Below, piece by piece: positions 19,047 to 27,879 of a stretch of DNA of 64,000 bases; within the stretch, counting starts at the first letter, position 1, and each line of letters opens with the position of its first letter. The position numbers and the translations under genes were made by a program. This stretch comes from Flavobacterium sp. N1736. Its GTDB lineage: Bacteria; Bacteroidota; Bacteroidia; Flavobacteriales; Flavobacteriaceae. The notes beneath the pieces were generated by a model. It saw nothing but the letters and a program-made list of their open reading frames with translations, ran no database searches and was not told where the DNA came from. The stretch is taken from positions 1,178,001-1,242,000 of the forward strand of contig NZ_CP109994.1 in the NCBI RefSeq assembly GCF_025947065.1, in the 5' to 3' direction.

Positions 19047-19835
19047 CTATTTTGCATCCCAGGATGCACTAGGATAATAAATAGAACTTGTTACCGGAGC
19101 TTTCCAATATTCCTGACTGCCACCACGGAAGGTATGAAGACTTACAGCATTTACATTTCGTTTAGCATCGTTTGTCACCCAGCGAATTGTTTGATTTAAT
19201 AACTCGGTTCCGTTTACATAATATTTTACATAACCGTTTGTGCTTGATCCGGTATTTAACTTAACAGATATTTGACAGTTGTATGTCACGCCTTCTTGTA
19301 TGTAATATTTTTTTCCAAAATCATTACCAAATTGTCCCGGCTGATCTCTATAATAAACGTAAGGCTGCAGATAAGCGCCGCTTCCTTTGGCAGAGTTTGA
19401 TCCATTTGGGCAATACCACATAAATCTGGCACTTCCGCCGTTACCATCCCATCCCGGATCGCCACCAGTATTTTGATCTCCAATTAATATACCGTAGCCG
19501 CATTTACCGCCTCTGCTCCAGTAAAATCCTGAATTAAATTTCATCTGAAACCAAACCGTGTAAACACCCTCAGACCAAACACCATACGATGTACACAAAC
19601 CACCGGGGCATGATAGTGTATTTGTTTGCAATGTGATGGTTCTGGCTCCGGCACTGCCTAACGCGGCAGCTGCTGCGGTGGCTTTGTTCGTGTTTTGCGG
19701 CACGTCTTTGTCTGCGTTTTCTAACGCTTCTTTGTTAACGGCTTGTGGCTCGTTTAAATCTTGTTCCTTTTCGCAGGAATTAAACACTAAAGCTGCAATA
19801 AATAGCAAGCTTGTTAATTTTAGGAATTTTTTCAT
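19047..19835 (-). CDS. Polysaccharide lyase family 14-like lipoprotein
   Basis: A 262-residue lipoprotein (lipobox FNSC, Cys21) with an Ala-rich linker to about residue 65. The rest resembles the beta-jelly-roll of PL14/alginate-lyase-like proteins: VWFQMKFNSGFYWSRGGKCGYG, RFMWYCPNG, GVTYNCQISVKLN, GYVKYYVNGTEL and LHTFRGGSQEYW occupy positions typical of that fold. Six Cys outside the lipobox suggest disulfides. The likely role is cleavage of a uronic-acid polysaccharide at the cell surface. The family assignment rests on motif memory, so the substrate is open. No SusC/SusD genes are adjacent. Confidence 0.6.
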   Translation of the reverse strand: MKKFLKLTSLLFIAALVFNSCEKEQDLNEPQAVNKEALENADKDVPQNTNKATAAAAALGSAGARTITLQTNTLSCPGGLCTSYGVWSEGVYTVWFQMKFNSGFYWSRGGKCGYGILIGDQNTGGDPGWDGNGGSARFMWYCPNGSNSAKGSGAYLQPYVYYRDQPGQFGNDFGKKYYIQEGVTYNCQISVKLNTGSSTNGYVKYYVNGTELLNQTIRWVTNDAKRNVNAVSLHTFRGGSQEYWKAPVTSSIYYPSASWDAK

Positions 19836-20239
19836 TTGTAAAATTTTAAGGTTAATAATTAATAATGGTTAGTAAAATAATAGATAGTCTTTATCTCATT
19901 TGATACTGAAAGAGAGAACTTTATCAAATTCTAAAAATCGATATCAAGAGATACTGCAAAGTTGATTAATAAGAATTTACATAAGGATAAAAAAAGTACG
20001 ATTTTGGGTACACAATAATCTTGTAGATGTATTTTGTCTATATTTTTTGCACTTTAAAGATGGTATTGATAAAAAATATGAAAAAAAAATTATACAGAAT
20101 TTAAACAATTAAGACTTTAATATTTTAGAGATGAACGGGTTGGTTTAATCTGTTTTCATTAAATTGATGTTAAAAATGCGCATACATCTTAAAAATAGTT
20201 TGAAATTAGTAGTACTGTTTAACTAATAAAAAGATGATT
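19836..20239. other. Intergenic region between divergent genes
   Basis: About 400 AT-rich bases between the leftward lyase-like gene and the rightward NTF2-like gene. No consensus promoter, palindrome or RNA gene was found. Confidence 0.4.
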
Positions 20240-20617
20240 ATGGAAACGCAAATTATTGAACTGGAAAAAAAATATTGGCAGGGAATGGAAAATCATGATT
20301 ATGAAGCGGTAAAAAATCTCACCCATTTTCCTTGTATCGTTGCCGGAAAAAACGGTGTACAAAGTGTAGATGAAGCCAATTTTAAAAAGATGTTTGAATC
20401 CGGAGGTGGCGATAAAATAAAAGTTTTGAATTTTTCTGATATTGAAACGCAATTACTTGCCGAAAATTCTGCCGTAATAGCATACACGATAGAATTAGGA
20501 ATAATAGACGATAAACAAAAAGCTCCTGTGAAATGCGCCTGCACTTCTACATGGATAAAAGAAAACAACAATTGGATTTGTGCACTGCATACCGAAACTG
20601 AATTGGCTAAGCAATAG
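20240..20617 (+). CDS. NTF2-like (SnoaL/DUF4440-type) protein
   Basis: A 125-residue cytoplasmic protein (a Met two codons earlier is an alternative start). The layout matches the NTF2-like cone fold: N-terminal helix IIELEKKYWQGMENHDYEAVKNL, a central FKKMF helix and a C-terminal sheet ending TSTWIKENNNWICALHTET. Members include small enzymes, polyketide cyclases and ligand-binding proteins; no catalytic residue identifies the role here. It is followed 84 bases later by an aldo/keto reductase on the same strand. Confidence 0.65.
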   Translation: METQIIELEKKYWQGMENHDYEAVKNLTHFPCIVAGKNGVQSVDEANFKKMFESGGGDKIKVLNFSDIETQLLAENSAVIAYTIELGIIDDKQKAPVKCACTSTWIKENNNWICALHTETELAKQ

Positions 20618-20701
20618 CAGTCCAAAAGTAGCGTCATGGATAGTGAAATTAAAATATAATATATACTTTTATTACCTGATACTAACTAATAAACCAACAA
20701 T

Positions 20702-21631
20702 ATGGATTCTCAAAACCAAAACCGACGCAGATTTTTAAAAGGCAGTGCCGCCGCCGGAATTTACTTAGGGCTGTTTGGTATGCCCAACTTATTTGGCAAT
20801 ACAATAATCAATACTGATGCTGCAGAAATTACAAATGTTAAGCTAAATAACGGTATAAAAATGCCCATGCTTGGGTTTGGAACTTACGGACTTAACGGTG
20901 AAGTATGTCAAAAATCTGTAGCCGATGCAATATCAGTAGGCTACCGCCTTATTGACACCGCAAAAGTGTACGGAAATGAAGAAGCGGTTGGCAGAGGAAT
21001 AAAACAAAGCGGAGTGAACAGAAAAGAACTTTTTGTTACTTCAAAATTATGGGTTGATGATGCCGGTTATGAAAATGCCAAAAAAGGTTTTGAAGAGACA
21101 CTAACAAAATTGGGACTTGAATATCTTGATTTGTATTTAATACACCGTCCAAGAGGTGATGTAAAAGGATCGTGGAAAGCAATGGAAGAACTTTACAAGG
21201 CAGGAAAAATCAGAGCTATAGGCATAAGCAACTTCGATCCGGACCAGATGGCTGAACTTTTGTCTTATGCGCAGGTAAAACCTGCTGTAAACCAGATTGA
21301 AACACATGCTTATTTTCAGCAAAACAATGCTTATAATGTGCTAAAACAGCATAATATCCAAATGGAAGCGTGGGCTCCTTTTGCAGAAGGCCGCAACGGA
21401 CTTTTTACAAATGAAGTATTTGTTGCGATTGCCAAAAAGTACGGCAAGACCACTGCTCAGGTAAATTTGAGATGGCATTATCAGCGTGGTATTGTTGCCA
21501 TTCCAAGATCTTCCCAAAAAGCACACATTGTAGAAAACCTGAATATATTTGATTTCAAACTCGATCATGCAGATATGAGCGCGATTGAAAAATTGGATTT
21601 AAATAAAACCCAGTTTCCGGAATGGAGCTAA
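20702..21631 (+). CDS. Aldo/keto reductase with Tat-like signal
   Basis: A 309-residue NADPH-dependent aldo/keto reductase. The N-terminus RRRFLKGSAAAGIYLGLFG is a twin-arginine signal, unusual for this mostly cytosolic family and suggesting periplasmic location. The tetrad is visible: Asp and Tyr in DTAKVYGNE, Lys in VTSKLW and His in LIHRP. NADP-binding elements (AIPRSSQKAHIVENL) are near the C-terminus. If truly exported by Tat, it would fold with its cofactor in the cytoplasm. The substrate is unknown. Confidence 0.85.
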   Translation: MDSQNQNRRRFLKGSAAAGIYLGLFGMPNLFGNTIINTDAAEITNVKLNNGIKMPMLGFGTYGLNGEVCQKSVADAISVGYRLIDTAKVYGNEEAVGRGIKQSGVNRKELFVTSKLWVDDAGYENAKKGFEETLTKLGLEYLDLYLIHRPRGDVKGSWKAMEELYKAGKIRAIGISNFDPDQMAELLSYAQVKPAVNQIETHAYFQQNNAYNVLKQHNIQMEAWAPFAEGRNGLFTNEVFVAIAKKYGKTTAQVNLRWHYQRGIVAIPRSSQKAHIVENLNIFDFKLDHADMSAIEKLDLNKTQFPEWS

Positions 21632-21657
21632 AGCATAATTAATCAAAAAAACAGCAG

Positions 21658-22038
21658 TTATAGATAGCTTTTAATAGCAATTTCCAGTTCTGAGCATAAG
21701 TTCTTAAACGAGCTCTGTTTGGTCATAATTTTATCTGCCTTTTTAAGAATGGGTGATTTCTCTACCTGAGGCGCTGTAGAGTAAATAATAACGGGAATGT
21801 TTTTAAATTTAGCATTGTTTTTAACCTCTGTCAAAAACTCTTCACCAGTCATAATTGGCATATTTAAATCAAGAAAAATAAGATCAGGTATTTGTCGCAG
21901 TTCAAGAGCATTAAGCTTTTCAAGTGCATCGACTCCATTTTTTGCCTCCATATAAGTAAGTTCCAAATCAAGTGATTCTATGCCTTCCTGAAAAAGTTCT
22001 CTATCATCCTTATCGTCATCAATTATAAATATTGTCAT
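21658..22038 (-). CDS. Single-domain response regulator
   Basis: A 126-residue receiver with acidic pocket IDDDKDD, phosphoacceptor Asp in FLDLNMP, switch residues in IIYST and conserved Lys in IMTKQSS. It is divergent from the acyl-CoA dehydrogenase/histidine kinase unit that starts 126 bases away, and converges with the aldo/keto reductase. The kinase at 23308 is a plausible partner by proximity only. Confidence 0.82.
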   Translation of the reverse strand: MTIFIIDDDKDDRELFQEGIESLDLELTYMEAKNGVDALEKLNALELRQIPDLIFLDLNMPIMTGEEFLTEVKNNAKFKNIPVIIYSTAPQVEKSPILKKADKIMTKQSSFKNLCSELEIAIKSYL

Positions 22039-22163
22039 ATTCTTGTTTAAATATTTACAAAGGTATATTAATTATTTTGCTAATTCACGTTACATTCTTT
22101 ATATTTATAGTAATTTGGTAATCATATTGAATTATTATACAGGATCCTCAGGTATCGAAATAT

Positions 22164-23305
22164 ATGGAAGAATTATTAAAAAAAGCAGCGGCTATTGCGC
22201 GTGATGTGACTATTAAGGAGGGACCGATTGCTGATAAAGAAGGACGCTGGGTAAGTGATACTATGCAGGCTTTAAAAGATTCTAAACTTACAGGTCTTTT
22301 GGTGCCTAAAGAAAGCGGGGATATGGATTAGGTATGTATGCAATGGTTAAAATCAGTGAAGAACTTGGTCGTGCCTATTCTTCTGCCGGACTTTGCTTTG
22401 GAATGCACTGTGTTGGTTCAGCGGTTATTGCTGCTAAAGCTACCACCTGGCAGAAAAAAAATTATCTGGAACCTATCGCAAATGGCGAGCACATTACAAC
22501 ACTTGCCCTAAGTGAACCCGGTACTGGTTCTCATTTCTATTTTCCTCAAACGGCATTAAGCATTTCAGGCGATGAAATAACGATTAACGGTGCTAAAACT
22601 TTTGTTACAAATGGCTCTCATGCCGATTCTTACGTAATATCTACTCTTGCCAGCGGAACACATAATGCGGATCAATTCTCCTGTATATTGCTTGATGAAG
22701 GCACTCAGGGAATGGAATGGGGAAAAGAATGGGACGGCATGGGAATGCGCGGAAATTCTTCGCGTCCGGTTAATCTTGAAAATATAAAACTCAACAGACA
22801 GCATATTCTTGGCGAAGAAGGAGATCAGTTATGGTATGTGTTTAATGTTGTAGCTCCATATTTTTTAATGGCAATGGCGGGGACTTACCTGGGCGTTGCT
22901 GATGCCGCTTTCAGGGAAGCAAAAAATTCGATAGCCAAAAGAACTTACTCACACAGCGGTGCCAATTTATCTCATTTATCAATAATTCAGCATAAACTTG
23001 GTGGCATGTGGCAAAAGCTTGAAAGCACCAGAGCACTTATTTATAATGCGGCTTTACTTGGTGATAAAAATGATCCATCATCGCTTCCTTACATACTTTC
23101 AGCAAAAGTGGCGGCTGCCACATGCGCGGTCGATCTTGCAAACGAAGCCATGACAATAGCTGGTGGTATAGGGTATAGTAATAACTCTGCTTTAGCAATG
23201 CTATTGAGGGATGCAAGAGCAGCACACGTAATGGCTCCTACTACAGATATTTTACAAACCTGGATAGGAAGAGCTTTATTAGATCAACCCCTTTTATCTG
23301 ATTAA
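22164..23305 (+). pseudogene. Acyl-CoA dehydrogenase, frameshifted near residue 51
   Basis: ATG at 22164 opens 55 codons coding the N-terminal helix region (MEELLKKAAAIARDV ... LLVPKESG), then stops at 22329. Adding one G to the run at 22317-22320 restores GGYGLGMYAMVKISEELG and joins the rest to 23305, giving 380 residues, the normal family length. FAD and substrate motifs are present (LALSEPGTGS, FVTNGSHADSYV, GMGMRGNSS). The position of the catalytic Glu of many family members (YEGT) reads APTTD, so activity may differ. The kinase gene starts three bases later. Probably a sequencing indel; otherwise a recent pseudogene. Confidence 0.8.
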
Positions 23306-23307
23306 AA

Positions 23308-25197
23308 ATGGGAGTAGTCTATCATATTGGCTTTAATCCATCACAATTACAACATGTAGCGGCTGAATTAAGCGGCAGTACTTTTGTTGGTCTGGATCAA
23401 ACCAAATTAGCATCATGGGAAGTGAATGATATTGAAGCAGTACTCATTGGACCTGCTGAGCAATCTAACTTGTCGATATTGCAAAAAGTATTTATAAAAG
23501 ACTCCTTGTTGCCAACCATATTACTGGTAGAGCCACAAGACCTTTTTTCGACAAAGCAGGCAGTACAGTTTGCACCATTCATTAGTAAATATTCCTACTA
23601 TTATAGTCTTTATCCTTTTCCTGCAGAAGAATTAGAAAATATAATGGCACAGAGCCGGCAAAGAAAGACATATGCCAAAATACAATCATCGGTAGTACTG
23701 GAAATGCAGGCGAAACGTCCTGTTTTACAAATTCAACAGCTTGGTACCTTTTTAGAGCAGGCTCCAATTGGCGCAGTGCTGCTGAATAAGGATTTTAGTA
23801 TTACAGCAATGAACAAGGTTGCGCAGTCATTGTTTGATATAACTTACGACCAAGATAAGAAAGAACCTAATCTTTCTGATCTTTTTGAGAAAAACGAAGA
23901 GCAGCATATTCGTTATTTTCTTGCAAATGCTCCATCAGGAGAAAGACAGACAGAAGTTTATACGCGTCACAAGTTTTTACAAATTAATGTGTCAGAAGTA
24001 ATTAATGAGTTAGGCAACTCGTTCTTAATTTTACTTATAAATGATATAACGGAGCGCAAGGTACAAGAAAACCGCCTGCAGACAATATTAAATGCAATGC
24101 CCCAAATGGGCTGGATGGTAGATTTTAAAGGCGCTGTTACACACCTCACAGAAGGCTGGTATACGTACACAGGTATGCCAAAAGAAGAAACAGGGGAGAA
24201 CTGGCTGGAGTACATTTATAAAGATGACCAGGAATCTGTACAGAGAGAATGGCAGCAAAATATGACTAAAGGTTTATTTTTTGAAATAGAAGCCCGATAT
24301 AAAAAATATGATGGTCAGTACCGCTGGCATCTTATTCGCACTGTACCAATTTATAACTCAAAAAAAGAAATTGATTACTGGTTAGGTATTGCCACAGATA
24401 TTGATCAGCAAAAGAAAGTTGAAAAAGATTTGGAAGATCAGGTAACTGCCCGTACAACAGAACTTAGCAATGCTAACAATGACCTTATAAAATCAAATAG
24501 CGATCTTAAAGATTTTGCTCACATAACATCACACGATCTTCAGGAACCACTGCGAAAAGTAAAAATATTTTCAGAACGTTTACGCGATAATATAAATGAT
24601 CACGAAAAAGTATTCAATTATCTTTCAAAGATTGATGGAGCTGTAATCAGGATGACCGATCTTATTACGGGGATTTTAAGTTATAGTAATTTATCAAAAG
24701 AAGATAACAAACTGATAGTGATAGATTTAAATGAAATACTAAAAGCCTCACAATTTGAATTTGAAGTACTGCTCGAAGATAAAGGAGGAGAAATTCATCA
24801 GAGCGATCTTCCTAAAATAAAAGGAAACGCTCTGCAAATACAGCAGTTATTTAATAACCTGATAAGCAATTCATTAAAGTATAGCAAAGCGGCACCCAGA
24901 ATAAATGTAACTTCAAGTATAGTAAATAGTGATACATCTTTTTTTAAAGAGATACCGTCAGGACATAACTTTAACGAAATTATATTTGCAGATAACGGTA
25001 TTGGATTTGATGAAAAGTATGCAGATCGTATTTTTGCAATTTTTAGCCGTTTGCATGACAGAAGTGAATATTCGGGAACAGGAATTGGACTTGCTCTTTG
25101 TAAAAAAATAGTTGATAACCATAATGGCTACATAACAGTAAGCTCAGAACTGAATAAAGGCACGCGATTTTACATTTATCTTCCTGTTATTGCATAA
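23308..25197 (+). CDS. PAS-domain sensor histidine kinase
   Basis: A 629-residue soluble kinase. Residues 1-130 resemble a degenerate receiver-like domain without a clear phosphoacceptor. PAS domains follow at about 145-245 and 250-375 (second: WYTYTGMPKEETGENW, ending WLGIATDIDQQK). A coiled coil leads to HisKA with the phospho-His in FAHITSHDLQEPLRK (about 410) and an HATPase with N-box NLISNSLKYS, G1 DNGIGFD and G2 GTGIGLALC. It begins three bases after the acyl-CoA dehydrogenase frame ends, implying cotranscription. The linkage of a kinase with that enzyme is odd and unexplained. Confidence 0.87.
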   Translation: MGVVYHIGFNPSQLQHVAAELSGSTFVGLDQTKLASWEVNDIEAVLIGPAEQSNLSILQKVFIKDSLLPTILLVEPQDLFSTKQAVQFAPFISKYSYYYSLYPFPAEELENIMAQSRQRKTYAKIQSSVVLEMQAKRPVLQIQQLGTFLEQAPIGAVLLNKDFSITAMNKVAQSLFDITYDQDKKEPNLSDLFEKNEEQHIRYFLANAPSGERQTEVYTRHKFLQINVSEVINELGNSFLILLINDITERKVQENRLQTILNAMPQMGWMVDFKGAVTHLTEGWYTYTGMPKEETGENWLEYIYKDDQESVQREWQQNMTKGLFFEIEARYKKYDGQYRWHLIRTVPIYNSKKEIDYWLGIATDIDQQKKVEKDLEDQVTARTTELSNANNDLIKSNSDLKDFAHITSHDLQEPLRKVKIFSERLRDNINDHEKVFNYLSKIDGAVIRMTDLITGILSYSNLSKEDNKLIVIDLNEILKASQFEFEVLLEDKGGEIHQSDLPKIKGNALQIQQLFNNLISNSLKYSKAAPRINVTSSIVNSDTSFFKEIPSGHNFNEIIFADNGIGFDEKYADRIFAIFSRLHDRSEYSGTGIGLALCKKIVDNHNGYITVSSELNKGTRFYIYLPVIA

Positions 25198-25237
25198 TTT
25201 TGTAATGCATGAAGAACTGGCTTTTTACTATTATACT

Positions 25238-25936
25238 ATGAACAAAATATTTTCTGACAGCAGCCAAATTAAAACGGTATCTACTTTTTCTGAGCTTGTA
25301 CATACCAATTTTAAGGGAGAAATAAATGCACTGTGCTGGTACAGAAATTTAGATGGCGATTTTAACGAGATTGTAGCCAAATTATCTTTAGAAAAAAATA
25401 TAACCGAAGTTTATCCCGAAGATCTAATCGCACTCCAACTCTCAGAAAAGGGGAATATAGCAAGGCAAATAATCTTAAATGATTTACAATTATTAGCTGA
25501 TTTTGGCGCTTCGCCGGCTCTTAATTTACTAAAGTGTTATGAACGTGACGATGAATTTGATTTTATCTCGACAGATGTGTATTCGTTTCATGTTGATCGT
25601 TCGCCCATTGCAACCGATACTTTTTTATGTACCTATCACGGAGCCGCAAGTGATATTATTGCTAATTCGCAGGCAGAACAAAAAATTCTAATTCCGGAAA
25701 TTCGAACAAAGCTAAAAGAACTGTTTGACGGATCAGAGGAAGAATTCGAAGACTTTTTGAAAGAAAATTATTTTGATTTGCATTATCAAATGCATGCAAA
25801 TGCAGAACCTATGAATTTAGGATTAGGACATCTTTGGCGTCTGGCTGTAGATCATCCAAAACAACAAGTGCTGCCTTGTATTCACAGAGCACCAATAGAA
25901 AATGAAGGAGAATACAGGTTGTTGCTGATTTGTTAG
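25238..25936 (+). CDS. DUF1826 protein
   Basis: A 232-residue protein from the chosen Met (MNKIFSDSS). Upstream Mets at 25190 and 25205 would overlap or abut the kinase and add an unlikely sequence (LAFYYYT). Family-like stretches are DFGASPALNLLKCYE, FHVDRSPIATDTFLCTYHG and the C-terminal IHRAPIENEGEYRLLL. DUF1826 has no established function. After the stop, another frame continues with coding-like text (LLGVNFDRSDLRNN) to 25998, so a further indel or a gene remnant is possible at the 3' end. Confidence 0.72.
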   Translation: MNKIFSDSSQIKTVSTFSELVHTNFKGEINALCWYRNLDGDFNEIVAKLSLEKNITEVYPEDLIALQLSEKGNIARQIILNDLQLLADFGASPALNLLKCYERDDEFDFISTDVYSFHVDRSPIATDTFLCTYHGAASDIIANSQAEQKILIPEIRTKLKELFDGSEEEFEDFLKENYFDLHYQMHANAEPMNLGLGHLWRLAVDHPKQQVLPCIHRAPIENEGEYRLLLIC

Positions 25937-25987
25937 GTGTGAATTTTGATCGCTCGGATTTGCGCAACAATCGTGAAAATTTAATAG

Positions 25988-26233
25988 CTATACATTAGGC
26001 AAATCTTTTTTAAATTCGGCTAACATTTCTTCTCTGGTTTGTTTTTTTGCAAAACCGCTTTTTTCTCCCTTATCTATTTTAGCTCTCACAAATTCATAAT
26101 ATTCTTCTTGTGAACGAGCTTGCTTAATCAAATAGTTAATAGCTTCACTTTTACTGCTAAACTCTTCTGTATTAACCTGATTTCGCAACCACTCTTCATT
26201 ACGGGCAGTTAATGATATACTTTGTCGTGTCAT
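25988..26233 (-). CDS. ParD-like ribbon-helix-helix antitoxin, solitary
   Basis: An 81-residue RHH protein: MTRQSISLTARNEEWL forms the DNA-binding strand and first helix, SSKSEAINYLIKQAR the second helix, and an acidic/basic C-terminal tail (REEMLAEFKKDLP) is of the toxin-binding type. ParD normally precedes a ParE toxin gene. Here the downstream side runs at once into the convergent DUF1826 gene, and no ParE-like frame is seen on either side. A perfect 20-bp palindrome 18 bases upstream of the start suits autoregulation. It may be a domesticated orphan repressor. Confidence 0.75.
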   Translation of the reverse strand: MTRQSISLTARNEEWLRNQVNTEEFSSKSEAINYLIKQARSQEEYYEFVRAKIDKGEKSGFAKKQTREEMLAEFKKDLPNV

Positions 26234-26250
26234 AAAATAAAGTTTTTAGA

Positions 26251-26270
26251 TTGGTGTAAATTTACACCAA
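26251..26270. promoter_or_regulatory. Perfect 20-bp palindromic operator upstream of RHH gene
   Basis: TTGGTGTAAATTTACACCAA is fully self-complementary and lies 18-37 bases upstream of the antitoxin start. RHH antitoxins bind such inverted repeats as paired dimers, so autoregulation is the simplest reading. Confidence 0.65.
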
Positions 26271-26425
26271 AATTTCGAAATCAAAAACATATTTCTTGCA
26301 CATAGATAAGGGAGGTTTCGGGATCGAACTATGTGTGAGAAACAAGTTTCTTTTTAATTTACTTTTTCAAACACATAAAATCTATGTTTCTATGTGTTTA
26401 ATTTTTTTATGTATTACAATAATAT

Positions 26426-27121
26426 CTATTTGTACTTACTCAAATCGAGATTAAGGATAGTGCCAACTCTGCTAAACTCTTCATTAATTTTTGCATTCAT
26501 GATAAGTTGCTTATTGCTTATTGGATGATTAAAAATTAACTGATGTGCATGAAGCATCATTCCTTTCAGATCAAAATTCTCCAGCCATAATTTATTTTGT
26601 TTGTTGCAGCCATGTGGGCGGCTTCCTAAAATGGGATGAAAAATATGTTTAAAATGTTTTCGTAATTGATGCATACGCCCAGTTTCAGGAATCGCTTCTA
26701 CCAAACAATATCGTGACGTTGGTTTATTGTTAAATTCTAAGTCAACTTCGGCATTTTGCAAACGATGAAAGTATGTTATTGCATTTTGTGTAATGTCATC
26801 ATCATTAGTTAAATCATAATCAATTGTTAGTTCCTGAGGAGACCAGCCACGTAAAATGGCTAAATATTTTTTTTCGACTTCGCGTGTAGCAAAACGATCA
26901 TTCATAGTTTTCAAAACCTCTTTATCCAGCGCAAATAACAAAACACCAGATGTTTTGCGGTCTAACCGATGAATAGGATAAACGTGTTGACCTATTTGAT
27001 TTCTTAATTCCTGAATGGCATACACTTTTGCATCGCGCGCATAAAATGATTTGTGAACCAACAACCCGCTTGGTTTATTAATGGCAACAATATATTCGTC
27101 CTGGTAAAGAATTTCTAACAT
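26426..27121 (-). CDS. truC: tRNA pseudouridine synthase C (RluA family)
   Basis: A 231-residue RluA-family synthase. The start MLEILYQDEYIVAINKPSGLLVH and the catalytic HRLDRKTSGV (Asp is the nucleophile) match TruC closely, as do RDAKVYAIQELRNQIGQHVYPIHRLDR and the PETGRMHQLRKHFKHIFHPI segment. There is no S4 domain, as in TruC. The enzyme makes pseudouridine 65 in several tRNAs. It is transcribed leftward and is probably monocistronic. Confidence 0.87.
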   Translation of the reverse strand: MLEILYQDEYIVAINKPSGLLVHKSFYARDAKVYAIQELRNQIGQHVYPIHRLDRKTSGVLLFALDKEVLKTMNDRFATREVEKKYLAILRGWSPQELTIDYDLTNDDDITQNAITYFHRLQNAEVDLEFNNKPTSRYCLVEAIPETGRMHQLRKHFKHIFHPILGSRPHGCNKQNKLWLENFDLKGMMLHAHQLIFNHPISNKQLIMNAKINEEFSRVGTILNLDLSKYK

Positions 27122-27251
27122 TCGGCAAAAGTAGAAGAGATTTCGATTGAAATGGCTTTTATGGGTTATTTATTTAATTAAAAATAATAATCCTCTGAGA
27201 GAAAAATAAAAACGCTTACGTTTTTAAACAATAATATTTAACAAACAAGTA

Positions 27252-27278
27252 TTGAATAGGGTATAATTATTATGTTTG
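27252..27278 (+). promoter_or_regulatory. Flavobacterial promoter for Cys/His-rich gene
   Basis: TTG at 27252-27254, a 16-base spacer, then TATGTTTG at 27271-27278 (perfect TAnnTTTG). It ends 20 bases before the start codon at 27299, giving a short leader. It is one of the two best promoter matches in the window. Confidence 0.6.
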
Positions 27279-27298
27279 TATAAGATTTAATTTTACTA

Positions 27299-27667
27299 AT
27301 GAGAAAATTTTACTTTTTAGCATTTCTATTATTAGGCATTTTTCTGATGTCGGATACTACTTTTGCGTGCGGAAGTAAATCTAAAAGAGATCATTTTGCC
27401 ATAGAAATGTCATCTGCTAAAAGTAAAAAAGATTGTTGTGATGCTGTTGCTGGTCATAAAGATAAAAAACATCATTGCTGTAATAATAATTGTAAAGATT
27501 CTAAATGCACTTGCGCTCCATCTGCCAGTGTTTTTTTAGTATTTAATGTACCCGCTTTACAAACTGTAGATTCTGATTTTTATAATAAAAATCAAAAATT
27601 TAACCATCCCGAGACTTCTGTTTCATCGGGTTTTTCTTCTCTTTATTTAATACCAAAAATAGGTTAA
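27299..27667 (+). CDS. Secreted Cys/His/Lys-rich protein, putative metal binder
   Basis: A 122-residue protein with signal peptide (MRKFYFLAFLLLGIFLM ... FACG). Residues about 45-75 are dense in Cys and His (KDCCDAV, KHHCCNNNCKDSKCTC) in a Lys-rich context, like a soft-metal site. A short hydrophobic tail region with FNVPALQTV follows. I do not recognise a named family. Exported metal chelation (Cu, Zn) is an inference from composition. It is monocistronic with a strong promoter. Confidence 0.65.
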   Translation: MRKFYFLAFLLLGIFLMSDTTFACGSKSKRDHFAIEMSSAKSKKDCCDAVAGHKDKKHHCCNNNCKDSKCTCAPSASVFLVFNVPALQTVDSDFYNKNQKFNHPETSVSSGFSSLYLIPKIG

Positions 27668-27879
27668 ATTCAAAAATTGACAGCCAAAGATATGTCAAAT
27701 TAGCAGTATACAATCTGCTTTCAATCTATTCAATAAAAGATATTGCCGGATTTTTTTTGAAATTACAACACATTTAATAATGATATGAGAATAACATTTG
27801 ACGTTAATCTCAATTACTAAAACATGTTATTGTATTGAAAGAATGTCGGGCAGGAACTAAATTTAAATAAAGTTTAAAA

